The notes below the pieces were generated by a model. The model was not told the DNA's origin, did not search any database, and saw only the letters and a list, made by a program, of their open reading frames with translations. From the NCBI GenBank assembly GCA_017550105.1, contig JAFYLQ010000026.1, forward strand, positions 1 through 44,491: a stretch of DNA of 44,491 nucleotides, in the 5' to 3' direction. The stretch is from Clostridia bacterium (lineage in GTDB: Bacteria > Bacillota > Clostridia > Oscillospirales > Acutalibacteraceae). Of the stretch, positions 1-9,700 are shown piece after piece; the stretch's first letter is position 1; each line of letters begins with the position of its first letter. The position numbers and the translations under genes are program-made.

Positions 1-54
1 AGCGCCACCTTGCCAAGGTGGAGGTAGCGAGTTCGAGCCTCGTCATCCGCTCCA
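1..54 (+). tRNA. tRNA-Gly(GCC), 3' part only
   Basis: The window opens inside this tRNA. The anticodon arm is visible as CCACC/GGTGG around a loop with anticodon GCC, followed by a T arm with GTTCGAG and a 3' end ending in an encoded CCA. The D arm and 5' acceptor strand lie upstream of the window. The isotype rests on the anticodon alone but is unambiguous. It is followed after about 80 bases by a tRNA-Trp that has its own promoter. Confidence 0.9.
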
Positions 55-73
55 TTTTAATAGAATTTTGTTG

Positions 74-101
74 TTGACAAAACATAAAAACTGTGTATAA
101 T
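74..101 (+). promoter_or_regulatory. promoter of tRNA-Trp
   Basis: Consensus -35 TTGACA at 74-79 and consensus -10 TATAAT at 96-101 are separated by 16 bases. Transcription should start near 108, leaving a short leader with a small TTTTGC/GCAAAA hairpin before the tRNA. This is the closest match to the housekeeping sigma consensus in the window. Confidence 0.85.
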
Positions 102-135
102 ATAGTAGTGTTTTGCGAGAGCAAAATTTATATAT

Positions 136-211
136 AGGGGTATAGCTCAGCAGGTAGAGCAGCGGTCTCCAAAACCGCGTGTCGTGAGTTCGATTCTTAC
201 TGCCCCTGCCA
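136..211 (+). tRNA. tRNA-Trp(CCA)
   Basis: A complete cloverleaf is visible. The acceptor AGGGGTA pairs with TGCCCCT. The anticodon stem GCGGT/ACCGC encloses a loop with anticodon CCA. The T arm contains GTTCGATTC, and the 3' CCA is encoded. A consensus promoter lies upstream and an intrinsic terminator starts three bases after the gene, so this is a monocistronic tRNA unit. Confidence 0.95.
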
Positions 212-213
212 GA

Positions 214-243
214 AAAAGCACTTGCGAAAGCAGGTGCTTTTTT
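214..243 (+). terminator. intrinsic terminator of tRNA-Trp
   Basis: Stem AAGCACTTGC (216-225) with GAAA tetraloop and GCAGGTGCTT (230-239), running into six Ts. One G-T wobble occurs in the stem. A hairpin-repeat element begins directly after the T tract. Confidence 0.9.
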
Positions 244-301
244 CAATGAAATTTGCCTTACGGCAAGTGAAATTATTTCACATTGCGTAGCAATATTTCA
301 T
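244..301. repeat. short palindromic hairpin repeat, minimal copy
   Basis: 58-bp element bounded by the inverted pair ATGAAAT (246-252) and ATTTCAT (295-301). Inside it are a hairpin TTGCC/GGCAA, a central palindrome GTGAAAT-t-ATTTCAC (267-281) and a second hairpin ATTGC/GCAAT. The same start, linkers and end occur in the larger element at 21923-22094, also directly behind a tRNA terminator. It looks like a short non-coding dispersed repeat; no open reading frame of its own is credible. Confidence 0.7.
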
Positions 302-307
302 CAGAAT

Positions 308-340
308 TCACCCCACACCTGCAATGCAGACGTGGGGTGA
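308..340 (-). terminator. 3' hairpin after the radical SAM gene
   Basis: CACCCCAC (309-316) pairs with GTGGGGTG (332-339), and inside it CTGC pairs with GCAG around an AAT loop. It sits two bases beyond the stop codon of the minus-strand gene ending at 343. The minus-strand tail after the hairpin is poor in T, so it may be a weak terminator or a stabilising 3' hairpin. Confidence 0.55.
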
Positions 341-342
341 TT

Positions 343-2001
343 TTAGTTATCCAATATATCAAATTCAAAAAACTCATACGGATATCTGCCGTGGAGGTCT
401 TTTTTGCCACTTTGGTTAACAACGAATATTTTTTCGCTCTTTCCCAAAACGGCTACCTTGACTTTATCGTGGGTGTTATACGTAAAATGATTTTTAGCCC
501 GTCTGTAAAGTGGGTGTTTGGCTTTAAATATTTCGGGTATCTGTAACGCTGACGAGCAGGAAAGCAAATCACAGTGAAGCCTTTCTGTTAAAATATCCTT
601 ATCGCATTTATCTGAAAAATATTCATACACCCTCAGAGCGTATTCAGACAGATTCATTTTACTACCGTCAACGAAATTACCGAAATCAAAAAACAATCTA
701 AAAGGCTCAAAACCGATTTCATTAATTAAATAATCAAGTGTAAGCAAAAACCTTCCGCTGTTATAAAGCCTTTCAAGGGCATCCTCGCATTTTTTCAAGC
801 CATATATTTCTTCTTCAGATAGCCACGGAGTTGACGTAACCTCATACGGAGGCTCGGGGTTAAACTCACAGGGATATTTATCGGGCTTTTCGCGCATATC
901 GGCACCGTGTAAAAGCTTCAGGAAGCCCATTTGGAGCATATGAGCACCGAGGGTATATCCGATATTAAAGCTACGCTCAAAGCTCCTGATATCCTCCCCT
1001 GTAAGCCCTGCAATAAGGTCTATGTGAACGTGCATATTATTAAAGCTGATAAGTCGCTTTATATTTTTAATAAGCCTTTCTGTATTGGTTTTTCGGTTAA
1101 TAGCCTTTAAAGTATCCTCATTAAAGGACTGCATACCGATTTCAAGCTGAAAAAGTCCAACAGGTGCAGTTTTAAGAAGCTCAAAGGTTTCCTCGGTCAG
1201 TATATCCCCTGCTATTTCAAAGTGAAAGCACACGTTTTCGGGAATGTGTATTCCCCTTTGCTCAAGAATGAATTTAATAATTTCGTTTGCACGTTTACTG
1301 TCCGCATTAAAGGTTCTGTCAACAAGCTTAATGGTTTTAGTGCCACTTAGTGCAAGGTTTAAAATGTCCGTTTTAACCTGTTCCATATCAAAAAAGCGTA
1401 GCTTTGAGCATCTGCCCGATAAACAGAAAGCACATCTGTAAGGGCAACCGCGACTCGTTTCAAGATAGGCAATTCTACCCTTAAGATTATCGTAAAAATC
1501 CTCGGTATAGGGTGACGGAGGGGTGCCGATGCATTCTGCCTCAGGATTTTTCAAAATCACACCTTTTTCACGATAACAAAGTCCATCAACATCGGTAAAA
1601 TCACCATTCGTTACAAGCGTATCAACTAACTTCGCAAAACTGACTTCACCCTCACCGCAAAGGACAAAATCTATAAAATTATTATCATTCAAAACGCTCA
1701 CGGCTCTGTAAGATACCTCGGGCCCACCAAGAACTATAACAGCGTTGGTTTTTGTTTTGATATATTCACATATTTCAAAAGTTTTGTTTACGTTCCAAAT
1801 ATAGCAGGAAAAAGAAATAACGTCGGGTTTCTCGTTAATTATACTGTCCGCAAAAGCAATGATATCTGCATTTATAGTGCTTTCAAGCACCTTGCACTGA
1901 GCCTTACTTTCACAAAATTTTTCAACACCCGATTTAAGACACCAGGGCGCTAAGGAAGCGTGAATATATTTAGAGTTAAGACAACATATTGCAATTTTCA
2001 T
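343..2001 (-). CDS. B12-binding radical SAM protein with DUF4080-type C terminus
   Basis: About 552 residues. The N-terminal third looks like a cobalamin-binding Rossmann fold (PDVISFSCYIWNV, LGGPEVSYRA, CGEGEVSF). A radical SAM domain follows with its 4Fe-4S motif SRGCPYRCAFC (Cys about 186, 190 and 193). The C-terminal 200 residues match what I recall of DUF4080 proteins. The substrate is unknown; the family is related to B12-dependent radical SAM methylases and cyclases. The ATG at 2001 is chosen over an in-frame GTG at 2007 because the GGAGGG site at 2013-2008 is then well spaced. A promoter with TTGATT and TAAAAT lies upstream. The gene is monocistronic and divergent from the lipoprotein gene. 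Confidence 0.85.
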   Translation of the reverse strand: MKIAICCLNSKYIHASLAPWCLKSGVEKFCESKAQCKVLESTINADIIAFADSIINEKPDVISFSCYIWNVNKTFEICEYIKTKTNAVIVLGGPEVSYRAVSVLNDNNFIDFVLCGEGEVSFAKLVDTLVTNGDFTDVDGLCYREKGVILKNPEAECIGTPPSPYTEDFYDNLKGRIAYLETSRGCPYRCAFCLSGRCSKLRFFDMEQVKTDILNLALSGTKTIKLVDRTFNADSKRANEIIKFILEQRGIHIPENVCFHFEIAGDILTEETFELLKTAPVGLFQLEIGMQSFNEDTLKAINRKTNTERLIKNIKRLISFNNMHVHIDLIAGLTGEDIRSFERSFNIGYTLGAHMLQMGFLKLLHGADMREKPDKYPCEFNPEPPYEVTSTPWLSEEEIYGLKKCEDALERLYNSGRFLLTLDYLINEIGFEPFRLFFDFGNFVDGSKMNLSEYALRVYEYFSDKCDKDILTERLHCDLLSCSSALQIPEIFKAKHPLYRRAKNHFTYNTHDKVKVAVLGKSEKIFVVNQSGKKDLHGRYPYEFFEFDILDN

Positions 2002-2028
2002 AAGCACCCTCCTTTTATTAATGCTATA

Positions 2029-2056
2029 ATTTTATCACAAATAAAACAATAATCAA
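2029..2056 (-). promoter_or_regulatory. promoter of the radical SAM gene
   Basis: On the minus strand, -35 TTGATT (2056-2051) and -10 TAAAAT (2034-2029) are 16 bases apart, and TGA immediately precedes the -10 box (extended -10). Found by eye only. Confidence 0.5.
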
Positions 2057-2075
2057 CATTCTTTTTAAAATAGCC

Positions 2076-2104
2076 TTTTAAAACTTTGCTATTTATGATA
2101 TAAT
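2076..2104 (+). promoter_or_regulatory. probable promoter of the lipoprotein gene
   Basis: A consensus -10 TATAAT at 2099-2104 is preceded by TGA, an extended -10 arrangement. The -35 position holds only the weak TTTTAA. The start codon follows at 2123 with a GAGGTG ribosome binding site. Confidence 0.45.
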
Positions 2105-2122
2105 CCAACCCGAGGTGAATTT

Positions 2123-3202
2123 ATGAAAAAAATAGCCCTTAAATTATGTGCTTGTGTTCTTATGCTTTCAATGCTTTCATCCTGCGGCGGCACCAAGGTA
2201 ACAAGAACAAAAGATATTACTGATAAAATCACTCAGACCTCTGTTATTGAAAAAACAGATATATACGAGCTTGAGAATTACGGAACCTTTTTCAATAATT
2301 TCAGCGAACGCTTTATTGTGCCGGGCTTATACGAGGGTATTATTCCACAGGGAATTTGCTTTGACGAAACAACCGGTTATATGCTTATAACAGGCTACTA
2401 CGAGGACGGTATTTACCCCTCAATGCTAATGTGTGTTGACCAAAAAACAGGTAATTTCATCAGTGCTCACCCCCTTTCAAACACCGAGGGCGAGGCGTAC
2501 TACGGTCACGCAGGTGGTATAGCATCTTCACAAAACACAGTGTATATAACAACGGACGGTGAATGTTATACTTTTTCCTCATCTGTTTTAAAGGAAACAA
2601 AAAACAATGAAGAAATCAGATTTACAGGCAAATTCAAAATCAACACCCTCGGCTCCTTTGCCTGTATAAGCAATAACGTTTTGTGGACGGGCGATTTTAT
2701 AGAAAGCGACGACAAGGAGCGTGAAAAGGTTACCAACGTTACCACCCTTAATAACGGCGAAACCTTCTATGCCTATTGTGAGGGCTACGTACTTGAAGAC
2801 GGCTTGCCCGCTATAAAAAACATAAATAGCGAAGGCAACGGGTACATTCCCGACTATTACCTTGCAATACCCGAACAGGTACAGGGAATGGCGTTTACAA
2901 AAACCGATAAAATCATTTTCAGCACAAGCTATGGCAGAAAAAACGATTCAAAAATTTATATTTTTGACGACGTTTTAATTTCCGAAAAGGTTGGCACCGT
3001 AAAGGTGGATGACAAAAACGTTGATTTGTTTGCCTGTGATAATGAATCGTTAATCAAAGAAATTACCGCTCCGCCTATGGCAGAAGGTCTTGCAATACAT
3101 TATGACGGCATTTATATGATATTTGAATCGGGTGCCGAAAAGTACAGAAATCACGGCGGCAAAAACCCACTTGAAAATGCATTTTTTACAACTATAGAAT
3201 AA
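2123..3202 (+). CDS. secreted lipoprotein, possible beta-propeller, function unknown
   Basis: 359 residues. A lipoprotein signal peptide is clear: a positively charged start, a hydrophobic stretch and the lipobox LSSC with the modified Cys at residue 21. The mature protein would be anchored on the outer face of the membrane. The body has short repeated beta-rich units (GYMLITGYYEDG, NTVYITTDGECY, DKIIFSTSYGR, DGIYMIFESGAEKY) about 50-70 residues apart, which suggests a propeller-like fold such as bacterial WD/NHL-type proteins. I do not recognise a named family or catalytic motif. The gene stands alone between a divergent radical SAM gene and the convergent addA, with a shared terminator at its end. 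Confidence 0.75.
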   Translation: MKKIALKLCACVLMLSMLSSCGGTKVTRTKDITDKITQTSVIEKTDIYELENYGTFFNNFSERFIVPGLYEGIIPQGICFDETTGYMLITGYYEDGIYPSMLMCVDQKTGNFISAHPLSNTEGEAYYGHAGGIASSQNTVYITTDGECYTFSSSVLKETKNNEEIRFTGKFKINTLGSFACISNNVLWTGDFIESDDKEREKVTNVTTLNNGETFYAYCEGYVLEDGLPAIKNINSEGNGYIPDYYLAIPEQVQGMAFTKTDKIIFSTSYGRKNDSKIYIFDDVLISEKVGTVKVDDKNVDLFACDNESLIKEITAPPMAEGLAIHYDGIYMIFESGAEKYRNHGGKNPLENAFFTTIE

Positions 3203-3206
3203 AATC

Positions 3207-3243
3207 AGTACCGAAGCTTCAAAAGAAACTTCGGTACTTTTTT
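3207..3243. terminator. bidirectional terminator between the lipoprotein gene and addA
   Basis: Stem AGTACCGAAG (3207-3216) with CTTCGGTACT (3229-3238), followed by a T run on the plus strand and preceded by AAAA that gives T residues on the minus strand. It lies between two convergent stop codons and overlaps the addA stop, so it can serve both genes. Confidence 0.85.
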
Positions 3244-6200
3244 ATATTTCTATAAATTTATTCAGTTTGAATGAGTAAACGTACTTCTCCTTTACCCTTA
3301 TACCCTCGCACTGTTCAAGTGCCTCGGTATAAATGCTAAGCTGGGGTGAATACATCTGCACAAAAGCATTTTCATCGGTAATATTATCCGTCTTATAGTC
3401 AATAAGCACGGCTTCACCATCTTCAATAAAAGCACAGTCAAGCTTACCCTGAATAACTATATCCTCATCTGCTATATCTGCCGATAAATTATTATACAAC
3501 TCCCCTGCTTTTTTCAGGAAAGCAAATTCATACTCCTTAAGCACCCTTGAGGAATTAAGCAAACGTTCACCCAAAGGATTATTAAAGAATTTAAAAATTG
3601 ACTGAGCATCAAGAACCTCGGCTTCCCTTTCATTAAGAATACCTGCAGTTTTCAGTCTTTCAATTTCTGCTTCGGGGTTTTCGTTAGCACAAGTAAAGTC
3701 ACAAAGTTCAAGGAATTTATGAATTGCCGTACCTCTTGAAGCGCCCGTAAATGCTTTATTTAGAAATGCAGGCTTTTCGGTTGCGAAATAACCTCTTTGA
3801 GTCTTGTTATTTTCTGTAGAGGAAGCGGCAACCTTTGCAAGAACACCCGAGTAATCATAGGGGTATTTATACTCTGTTTTTTCTTCAATAAGTTTTAATA
3901 ACTCATCATCAACGGCTACAACTCCGTTTTCGTTGGTTTTTTCATCCACTTCAACAAAAACGCCGTCTTCCGTAAAATCAACGTAGGTTGTATCCATCGA
4001 GAAGCTATCGCCATTAAAAGTAGCAGTCTCGTACTCTGCTTTTTCTCGTAAAATACCGCAATCCTTGTGCTTTGCGAAGGCACTTAAAAGCCATTCGCTC
4101 ATACTTGATGCACGATAAACCGCATAGGGGTGAAGTTTGCCGTTAGCATCAAAGGATAAGGTATTATTAAGTCTTATGCGCTTAGCAGTTGATTTGCCTG
4201 TAACTGTGCAAACAAAGGCAAGGTGTTCCTTAGCACGGGTCATGGCAACGTAAAGCACACGAAGTTCCTCAGATGCACTGCCGAAAAGAACTGATTTTTC
4301 GGTTGCTGCAGAAGAAACTGTATGATACTTTGTGAAGTTTTCGTCATCACGAATTTTAAGCCCAATACCCGTTTCCCTTGATAACAGCAAGGATTTATAG
4401 CTATCCTGCTTATTAAAGCCCTTTGAACAATCGGCAATAATAACGTACGGGAACTCAAGACCCTTGCTTTTGTGAATTGACATAAACTGAACTCCGTCAA
4501 CCCCGCCACTTGCTCCGTAGCTTCGCAACGAGCCGTTTGCGACTGCATTGTCATAGTAACGGACAAAGGCGTTAAGCCCGTTCCTGCCGCTATTTATAAA
4601 ATCCTCTGCAAACTTAACAAATCCGCGAATATTGGCTTTGCGGGATTCACCGTCGGTCATTGAAAGGAAGATATCATTTATGCCGGTATCCTCAACAAGA
4701 AACTTAATAAATTCATCCATAGGTAACGACGAAGCCGTATTCCTGTAAAGAGCAAGTTTTTTTAGAAAATTGCGGGTTTTAAGTGAAGTTTTTCCGTAAT
4801 CCTCTGCGCAGGTATAGAGTTCTGCTCTACGGTCGACCATTCTTATTTCCGCAATCTCGTCAGGAGTAAAGCCGAATATGGGTGAAAGCATAACTGCAAT
4901 AAGCGAAATATCATCAAGGGGGTTATTTACGCTTTTAATAAGCACACCAAGAAGTCTGATTTCCTTAGTGTCACTAATGTCGCCATCTAACACAGCAGAA
5001 GAGCTAATGCCTAATTTTTCTAAGGCTTCGGTGTAAACCTTAACTTTATTTTTGATGCTTCTTAAAAGCACACAAATATCCGAGGAGCGTATAGGTCTTA
5101 CACCCTGCTTTGTGGTAATTGAAACCTTTGAATCAAGAACCCTTTTAATGTATTCTGCTACTACTTTAGCTTCAGCCTCTGTGGCTTCTGCAGTTTTCAT
5201 AGAGCCTGCGTCAACATAAATCATCTCGGTATCGGGTGTTGATTTTTCGGGATAGTAGGTTGCACCAAAGGTGAGCTCCTCACGTTCGTTATAATCAATT
5301 TCACCGATTTCAGGACTCATAAGTGCTTTAAAAACAAAGTTTACTGCCTCGTCAATACCCTTTCGGCTTCTGAAGTTGCGGTCAAGTGTAATCTGTGAAG
5401 GCTTTTTTGAGCCATCGTAGTCGGAAAGATTACGTCTGAGGTTCATAAACAACTCGGGACTTGCAAGTCGAAAACGATAGATGCTTTGTTTTACGTCACC
5501 AACGCAGTAAAGATTAGTACAATCCCTTGACAAGGCTTCAAATATAATGTTCTGAGCCTCATTGGTATCCTGATACTCGTCTATGAGTATTTCCTTATAT
5601 TTAGAACGTAAAGCCTGTCCTATAGCTGTTAAATGCCAACTACCTGCATCATCATAGGCAATGAGCAGCTTAATGCATTTATGAAGAATATCGTCAAAGG
5701 AATAGGAATTAAGGTCTTTCTTAGTTGCAGAGAGAATAACACCAAGTCTGTTTACCGATTCGCAAAGTTTTTTAATTATGGGATATAATTTTCGGGCGTC
5801 CTCTTTATGCTCGTCAATTGTGGGAAGCGCCCTTTTTTCAAGAGCAGAAACCTCGTCCTCATACTCCTGAAAAACCTCCTGTGTTAACTTTTTAAGGCCT
5901 TCGTCAACCTTGGAGTTTCTTGCAGGAACCTTTACGACAAGACCCTCGCGTATAACACCGACTAAGCCATCCCAATCCCTTGAGGAAACAAGGTTATTTA
6001 AAATTTGCACTCTTTCTGCGGTAGCGTTAAAACGCCTTAAATATTCTGCACTAAAGCCGCTTGATTCCTCCATCAAAGCAACACATCGCATAAGTCGTTT
6101 ATAATGGAAATCACAGAACATCGACAAAAACTTATATATCGTTTCTGCCCAAACTGTATCATTGGGTGTTTTATCACAACTAAATGCTTCCGCCAGGTCA

Positions 6201-6781
6201 TTCAACCATATTTCAGGAGACGGATATGAACGGGAATATTCATAAAGTGTCTTAATGATTTCGGCAAGTTGTTTATCATCACGCTCATTAAGAAACATTG
6301 AAGTAAGCGAACGGAACGCTTCATCATTTTCATCATAAAGTTCGTTAATAAGAAGCTCGAGGGCGTCGCCCATAAGTTGGGCAGAATCCTTTTCATCAAG
6401 GAGTCTGAAGTCAACACCCACGTCTGCCATAGCAAAATTTTCACGAACTATTTTTGAACAAAAGGAGTCGATTGTGTAAATATCCGCAGTCGGCAAAAGG
6501 GTCATCTGACGTCTGAGGTAATCAGAATTAGCGTCATCAACGGCACAACCTTCTCGTAATGCATCATAAATTCTGTCGCGCATTTCAGTTGCGGCGGCCC
6601 TTGTGAAGGTTACAACAAGAATTTCAGAAACAGAGCAAGGATTGTCGGTATCACTGAGAATATTTTTAACTCTTTCGGTAAGAACCGTGGTTTTACCCGA
6701 ACCTGCCGCCGCAGAAACAAGCACCTGCATACCTCGGGCTTCAACTGCCTTCAGCTGACTTTCAGTCCATTGTCTGCCCAT
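3242..6781 (-). CDS. addA: ATP-dependent helicase/nuclease subunit A (AddA)
   Basis: About 1179 residues, normal for AddA. It is the UvrD-type 3'-5' helicase and nuclease half of the AddAB complex, which processes double-strand breaks for RecA loading. Visible are the Walker A motif SAAAGSGKTTVL (about residues 23-34), the DEXX box DEYQDTN, the helicase motif MSIHKSKGLEFPYV and LRVLYVAMTRAKEHL. The C-terminal RecB-type nuclease has GKLDCAF and LIDYKTD. The ATG at 6781 is preferred over 6787 because GGAGGG (6795-6790) is nine bases from it but only three from the other. The start lies inside the last codons of addB, so the two subunits are probably translated in a coupled way. Confidence 0.97.
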   Translation of the reverse strand: MGRQWTESQLKAVEARGMQVLVSAAAGSGKTTVLTERVKNILSDTDNPCSVSEILVVTFTRAAATEMRDRIYDALREGCAVDDANSDYLRRQMTLLPTADIYTIDSFCSKIVRENFAMADVGVDFRLLDEKDSAQLMGDALELLINELYDENDEAFRSLTSMFLNERDDKQLAEIIKTLYEYSRSYPSPEIWLNDLAEAFSCDKTPNDTVWAETIYKFLSMFCDFHYKRLMRCVALMEESSGFSAEYLRRFNATAERVQILNNLVSSRDWDGLVGVIREGLVVKVPARNSKVDEGLKKLTQEVFQEYEDEVSALEKRALPTIDEHKEDARKLYPIIKKLCESVNRLGVILSATKKDLNSYSFDDILHKCIKLLIAYDDAGSWHLTAIGQALRSKYKEILIDEYQDTNEAQNIIFEALSRDCTNLYCVGDVKQSIYRFRLASPELFMNLRRNLSDYDGSKKPSQITLDRNFRSRKGIDEAVNFVFKALMSPEIGEIDYNEREELTFGATYYPEKSTPDTEMIYVDAGSMKTAEATEAEAKVVAEYIKRVLDSKVSITTKQGVRPIRSSDICVLLRSIKNKVKVYTEALEKLGISSSAVLDGDISDTKEIRLLGVLIKSVNNPLDDISLIAVMLSPIFGFTPDEIAEIRMVDRRAELYTCAEDYGKTSLKTRNFLKKLALYRNTASSLPMDEFIKFLVEDTGINDIFLSMTDGESRKANIRGFVKFAEDFINSGRNGLNAFVRYYDNAVANGSLRSYGASGGVDGVQFMSIHKSKGLEFPYVIIADCSKGFNKQDSYKSLLLSRETGIGLKIRDDENFTKYHTVSSAATEKSVLFGSASEELRVLYVAMTRAKEHLAFVCTVTGKSTAKRIRLNNTLSFDANGKLHPYAVYRASSMSEWLLSAFAKHKDCGILREKAEYETATFNGDSFSMDTTYVDFTEDGVFVEVDEKTNENGVVAVDDELLKLIEEKTEYKYPYDYSGVLAKVAASSTENNKTQRGYFATEKPAFLNKAFTGASRGTAIHKFLELCDFTCANENPEAEIERLKTAGILNEREAEVLDAQSIFKFFNNPLGERLLNSSRVLKEYEFAFLKKAGELYNNLSADIADEDIVIQGKLDCAFIEDGEAVLIDYKTDNITDENAFVQMYSPQLSIYTEALEQCEGIRVKEKYVYSFKLNKFIEI

Positions 6782-9700
6782 CTTCATTTCCCTCCAATCT
6801 TTCAAGAGCCTTAGCGTGAGTAAGTGAGGTTATTTCAACGGTTTCGTCACCATATTCATAACCGCACACAGATTTATAGGAGCAATACTTACACATTTTA
6901 CCCTCTCCGTCCTTTGCGGTGGGAACGGGTGCAATTTCACCATTGTGCAATGCATTACCCATATCAATAATTTTTTTATCAATTACATGTGATAAATTCC
7001 TGAAATTCTCAAGACTGTAGTAATCACCCTTAGCTGAACCGTCTTTTTTATAGCCAACAGGGAAATAATCGGGCATTTTATCAACACCCATACCATTGAA
7101 AACAACGGGACTGTCAAGAACCATTCCGCTTAATTTACCACTGACACGTTTTTGTGCTGCTACGTTTTCGGGTGAAGGCGAACGCTCATCAAGGAAATTA
7201 CCAATACCTATTCTTGACGGCAAATACAGAACGCCCGACGGTACTACGTCACCATAATAGTCCTTTCCGTTCTTTTCAAGAGCCATAAGATACAGCACCA
7301 TCTGAATATTAAGACCGTCAAAAAGCTCTGATAATTTAAATTCCTTTTTACCTGTTTTGTAGTCAACAACACGAATGTATTTTACCCCGTCTTTTTCCAT
7401 TAAATCAACACGGTCAACTGAGCCTGTAATTGTTACCTGACCCTTGTTGAGAGGTAATTGATATGATGGTATCTCATCACCACCAATTTTAAGTTCAAAA
7501 TCAACCGGCTCAAAGGAGCCAACGTCAAACTCGCCCTTTAATCGCTCAATAATTGCCATTGAGATATCAAGAAGCCTGTTAAAAAGGAACATAAAACGCT
7601 TCGATTTTTCGGCTGAGCCGCCCATTTTCTCATCAAGATACTCAGTAAGCACTCTTGAAACGGTGCTTCTTAATGCATTCTCATCTGCAGTCAAAAACGA
7701 AGCTTTGGGGTATTCCTTTAACACAGTTTCCATTACCAGATGGACAATTGTACCACTTTGTGCAGGGTCAAGCTCCGCAACACGTAGGGGCTCCGCCTTT
7801 AAACCATATCGCATAAAATACGAGAAGGGGCAGTTATAAAAGCCTTCCACTCTACTTGCAGAAAGATAAATATCATCACCAAACAGTTTTTCGCTTACTG
7901 CAGAATTTTCAAAAGAAAGTCTTGAAGAGTTATTTATATTTTCTAAAGCAGAAATTTTACCCTTGTATTCATCATTACTCCTAAAATGTTCAAAAAGCGT
8001 TGACTTTAACACAGAGTCTGAATTGAAGTATTTGGAAAGCAACGAAAAAGCGCCGTCCTCACCCTCAATTTTTTCAATATCATCAAGGGAAGAATAAACT
8101 TTTACCGTCAAACCATCAACCACATCAAGTGCAGTCTGCCCAATTTCGGATATAAGTCCCTTGGAGCCATCATCGTTTGTGGTTTTATATGATAAATAAA
8201 GTCTTTCGGAAGCGGCAGTCGCAGCACAATAGGCAATAAACCTTTCCTCATCAATGCTATCCTCAAAGGGAGGCTTAACCTCAAGCCCAATTGCAGTTAA
8301 ATTAACCCTGTCGGAATCCGTCAGAATACCGTTTTTAACACTAACCAAGGGGAAATCGTCCTTATTAACACCAACAAGGAAAACCACCTTAATCTGCTCA
8401 ATTCGTATTCTGTCTGCACTGCCTATACGAACCTCGTCAATACCCTGAGGAATCTCACCGATTTCCTTGGAGTTAACAAGTAGCGCAAACATTTCGAACC
8501 ATCTTTTTAAGCCGAGATATTTATTCTCACCAAGAACTGCCATTGTATCAAGAAGTTCGGTAAGAATAGCCCATGAAACCCTGTGTCTTTCTGCTTCAAC
8601 GGGAAAACCGTCATCATTTAATGAAGAATAAAGTCTGAAAAGCTTGTCGGGAACTTTTTGGTCAACAAGGAAGTTATATATAATTTCAGTTATTTCTTTA
8701 CCGTCCTTGTCCTGCGTCTCTTTTTTAAGCATAACAAGAGGTAAAATGGCGGATTTTCTTAATTCGTTAAGCTTTGTTAATTTGACCTCTGCCTTTGAAT
8801 CGAAGTCGTTACCAAAGCCGTCGGGATGCATTTTAAAGTCATCAAGCCAAGCTTTACCGTTAACTCCCCATATCAAGGCATATTTTTCTAAAGCACAAAC
8901 CTCTGAAACATCTAAATTACCAAAGCCTGTTTTTAAATAATTGAAAACACTTTCAGTAGAAAACCCATCAGTAATACAGGACAAAACACTATTCAAATAA
9001 ACGAAAAGTGTTTCAAAGGAAAGTGAACGCTTACTGTCATCAAACACAGGAACGTCAAGTCGTTTCAAAGCAGATATCAAGCGTTGCTTATAAACACCGC
9101 TTGTTCTTTCAATAACTGCAATATCGCGACATCTGTAGCCCTCGGTACGTAAAAGCTTTTTTATAGTGTTTGAAACAAATGCGCATTCCTCGTCACTATC
9201 ACAGCACTCAAAAACCTGAACGCTACCATCATCACCGCATTTATCTGCTATATCAGAAAACAAGCATTTTTCCAACTGAAAAATATCTTGTGGGAAAACC
9301 GAGTCACTCTGAACACAAAAATGCTCGTCAACACTCACGTTGCATTTAGCGGCAACTGTTCTTAATCTGTTTTCAAACCTTTTTATAAAATCAAAGGACG
9401 AAAAACGCTTCGGACGTTCGTCTGTGCATAGGGTTATATAAACGTTATCTGCCTGACTGAACATAACCTCAAGGCAGTCAAACTCCTGCTTAGTAAGTGT
9501 TCTGAAGCCATCAATAAAGACTGTTTTGTTCTTAAAAAGACCCGTTTCAATAGCATAATCTGTAAGAATACTGACTGCATCGGTATCGTCGAAAAAGCTT
9601 TGAGAAACAAGGGCATTATATGCCTCGTCAATAAGTGAAAGCTCCTTTAATTTTTCTTTAAGAAAGCCACTCTCAAGTGCTTCGGTTTTTTCGTTTAACA

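Noticed and set aside
43-246. 67-codon frame on the minus strand at the left edge
   Set aside because: It covers tRNA-Trp, its promoter and terminator; not a gene.
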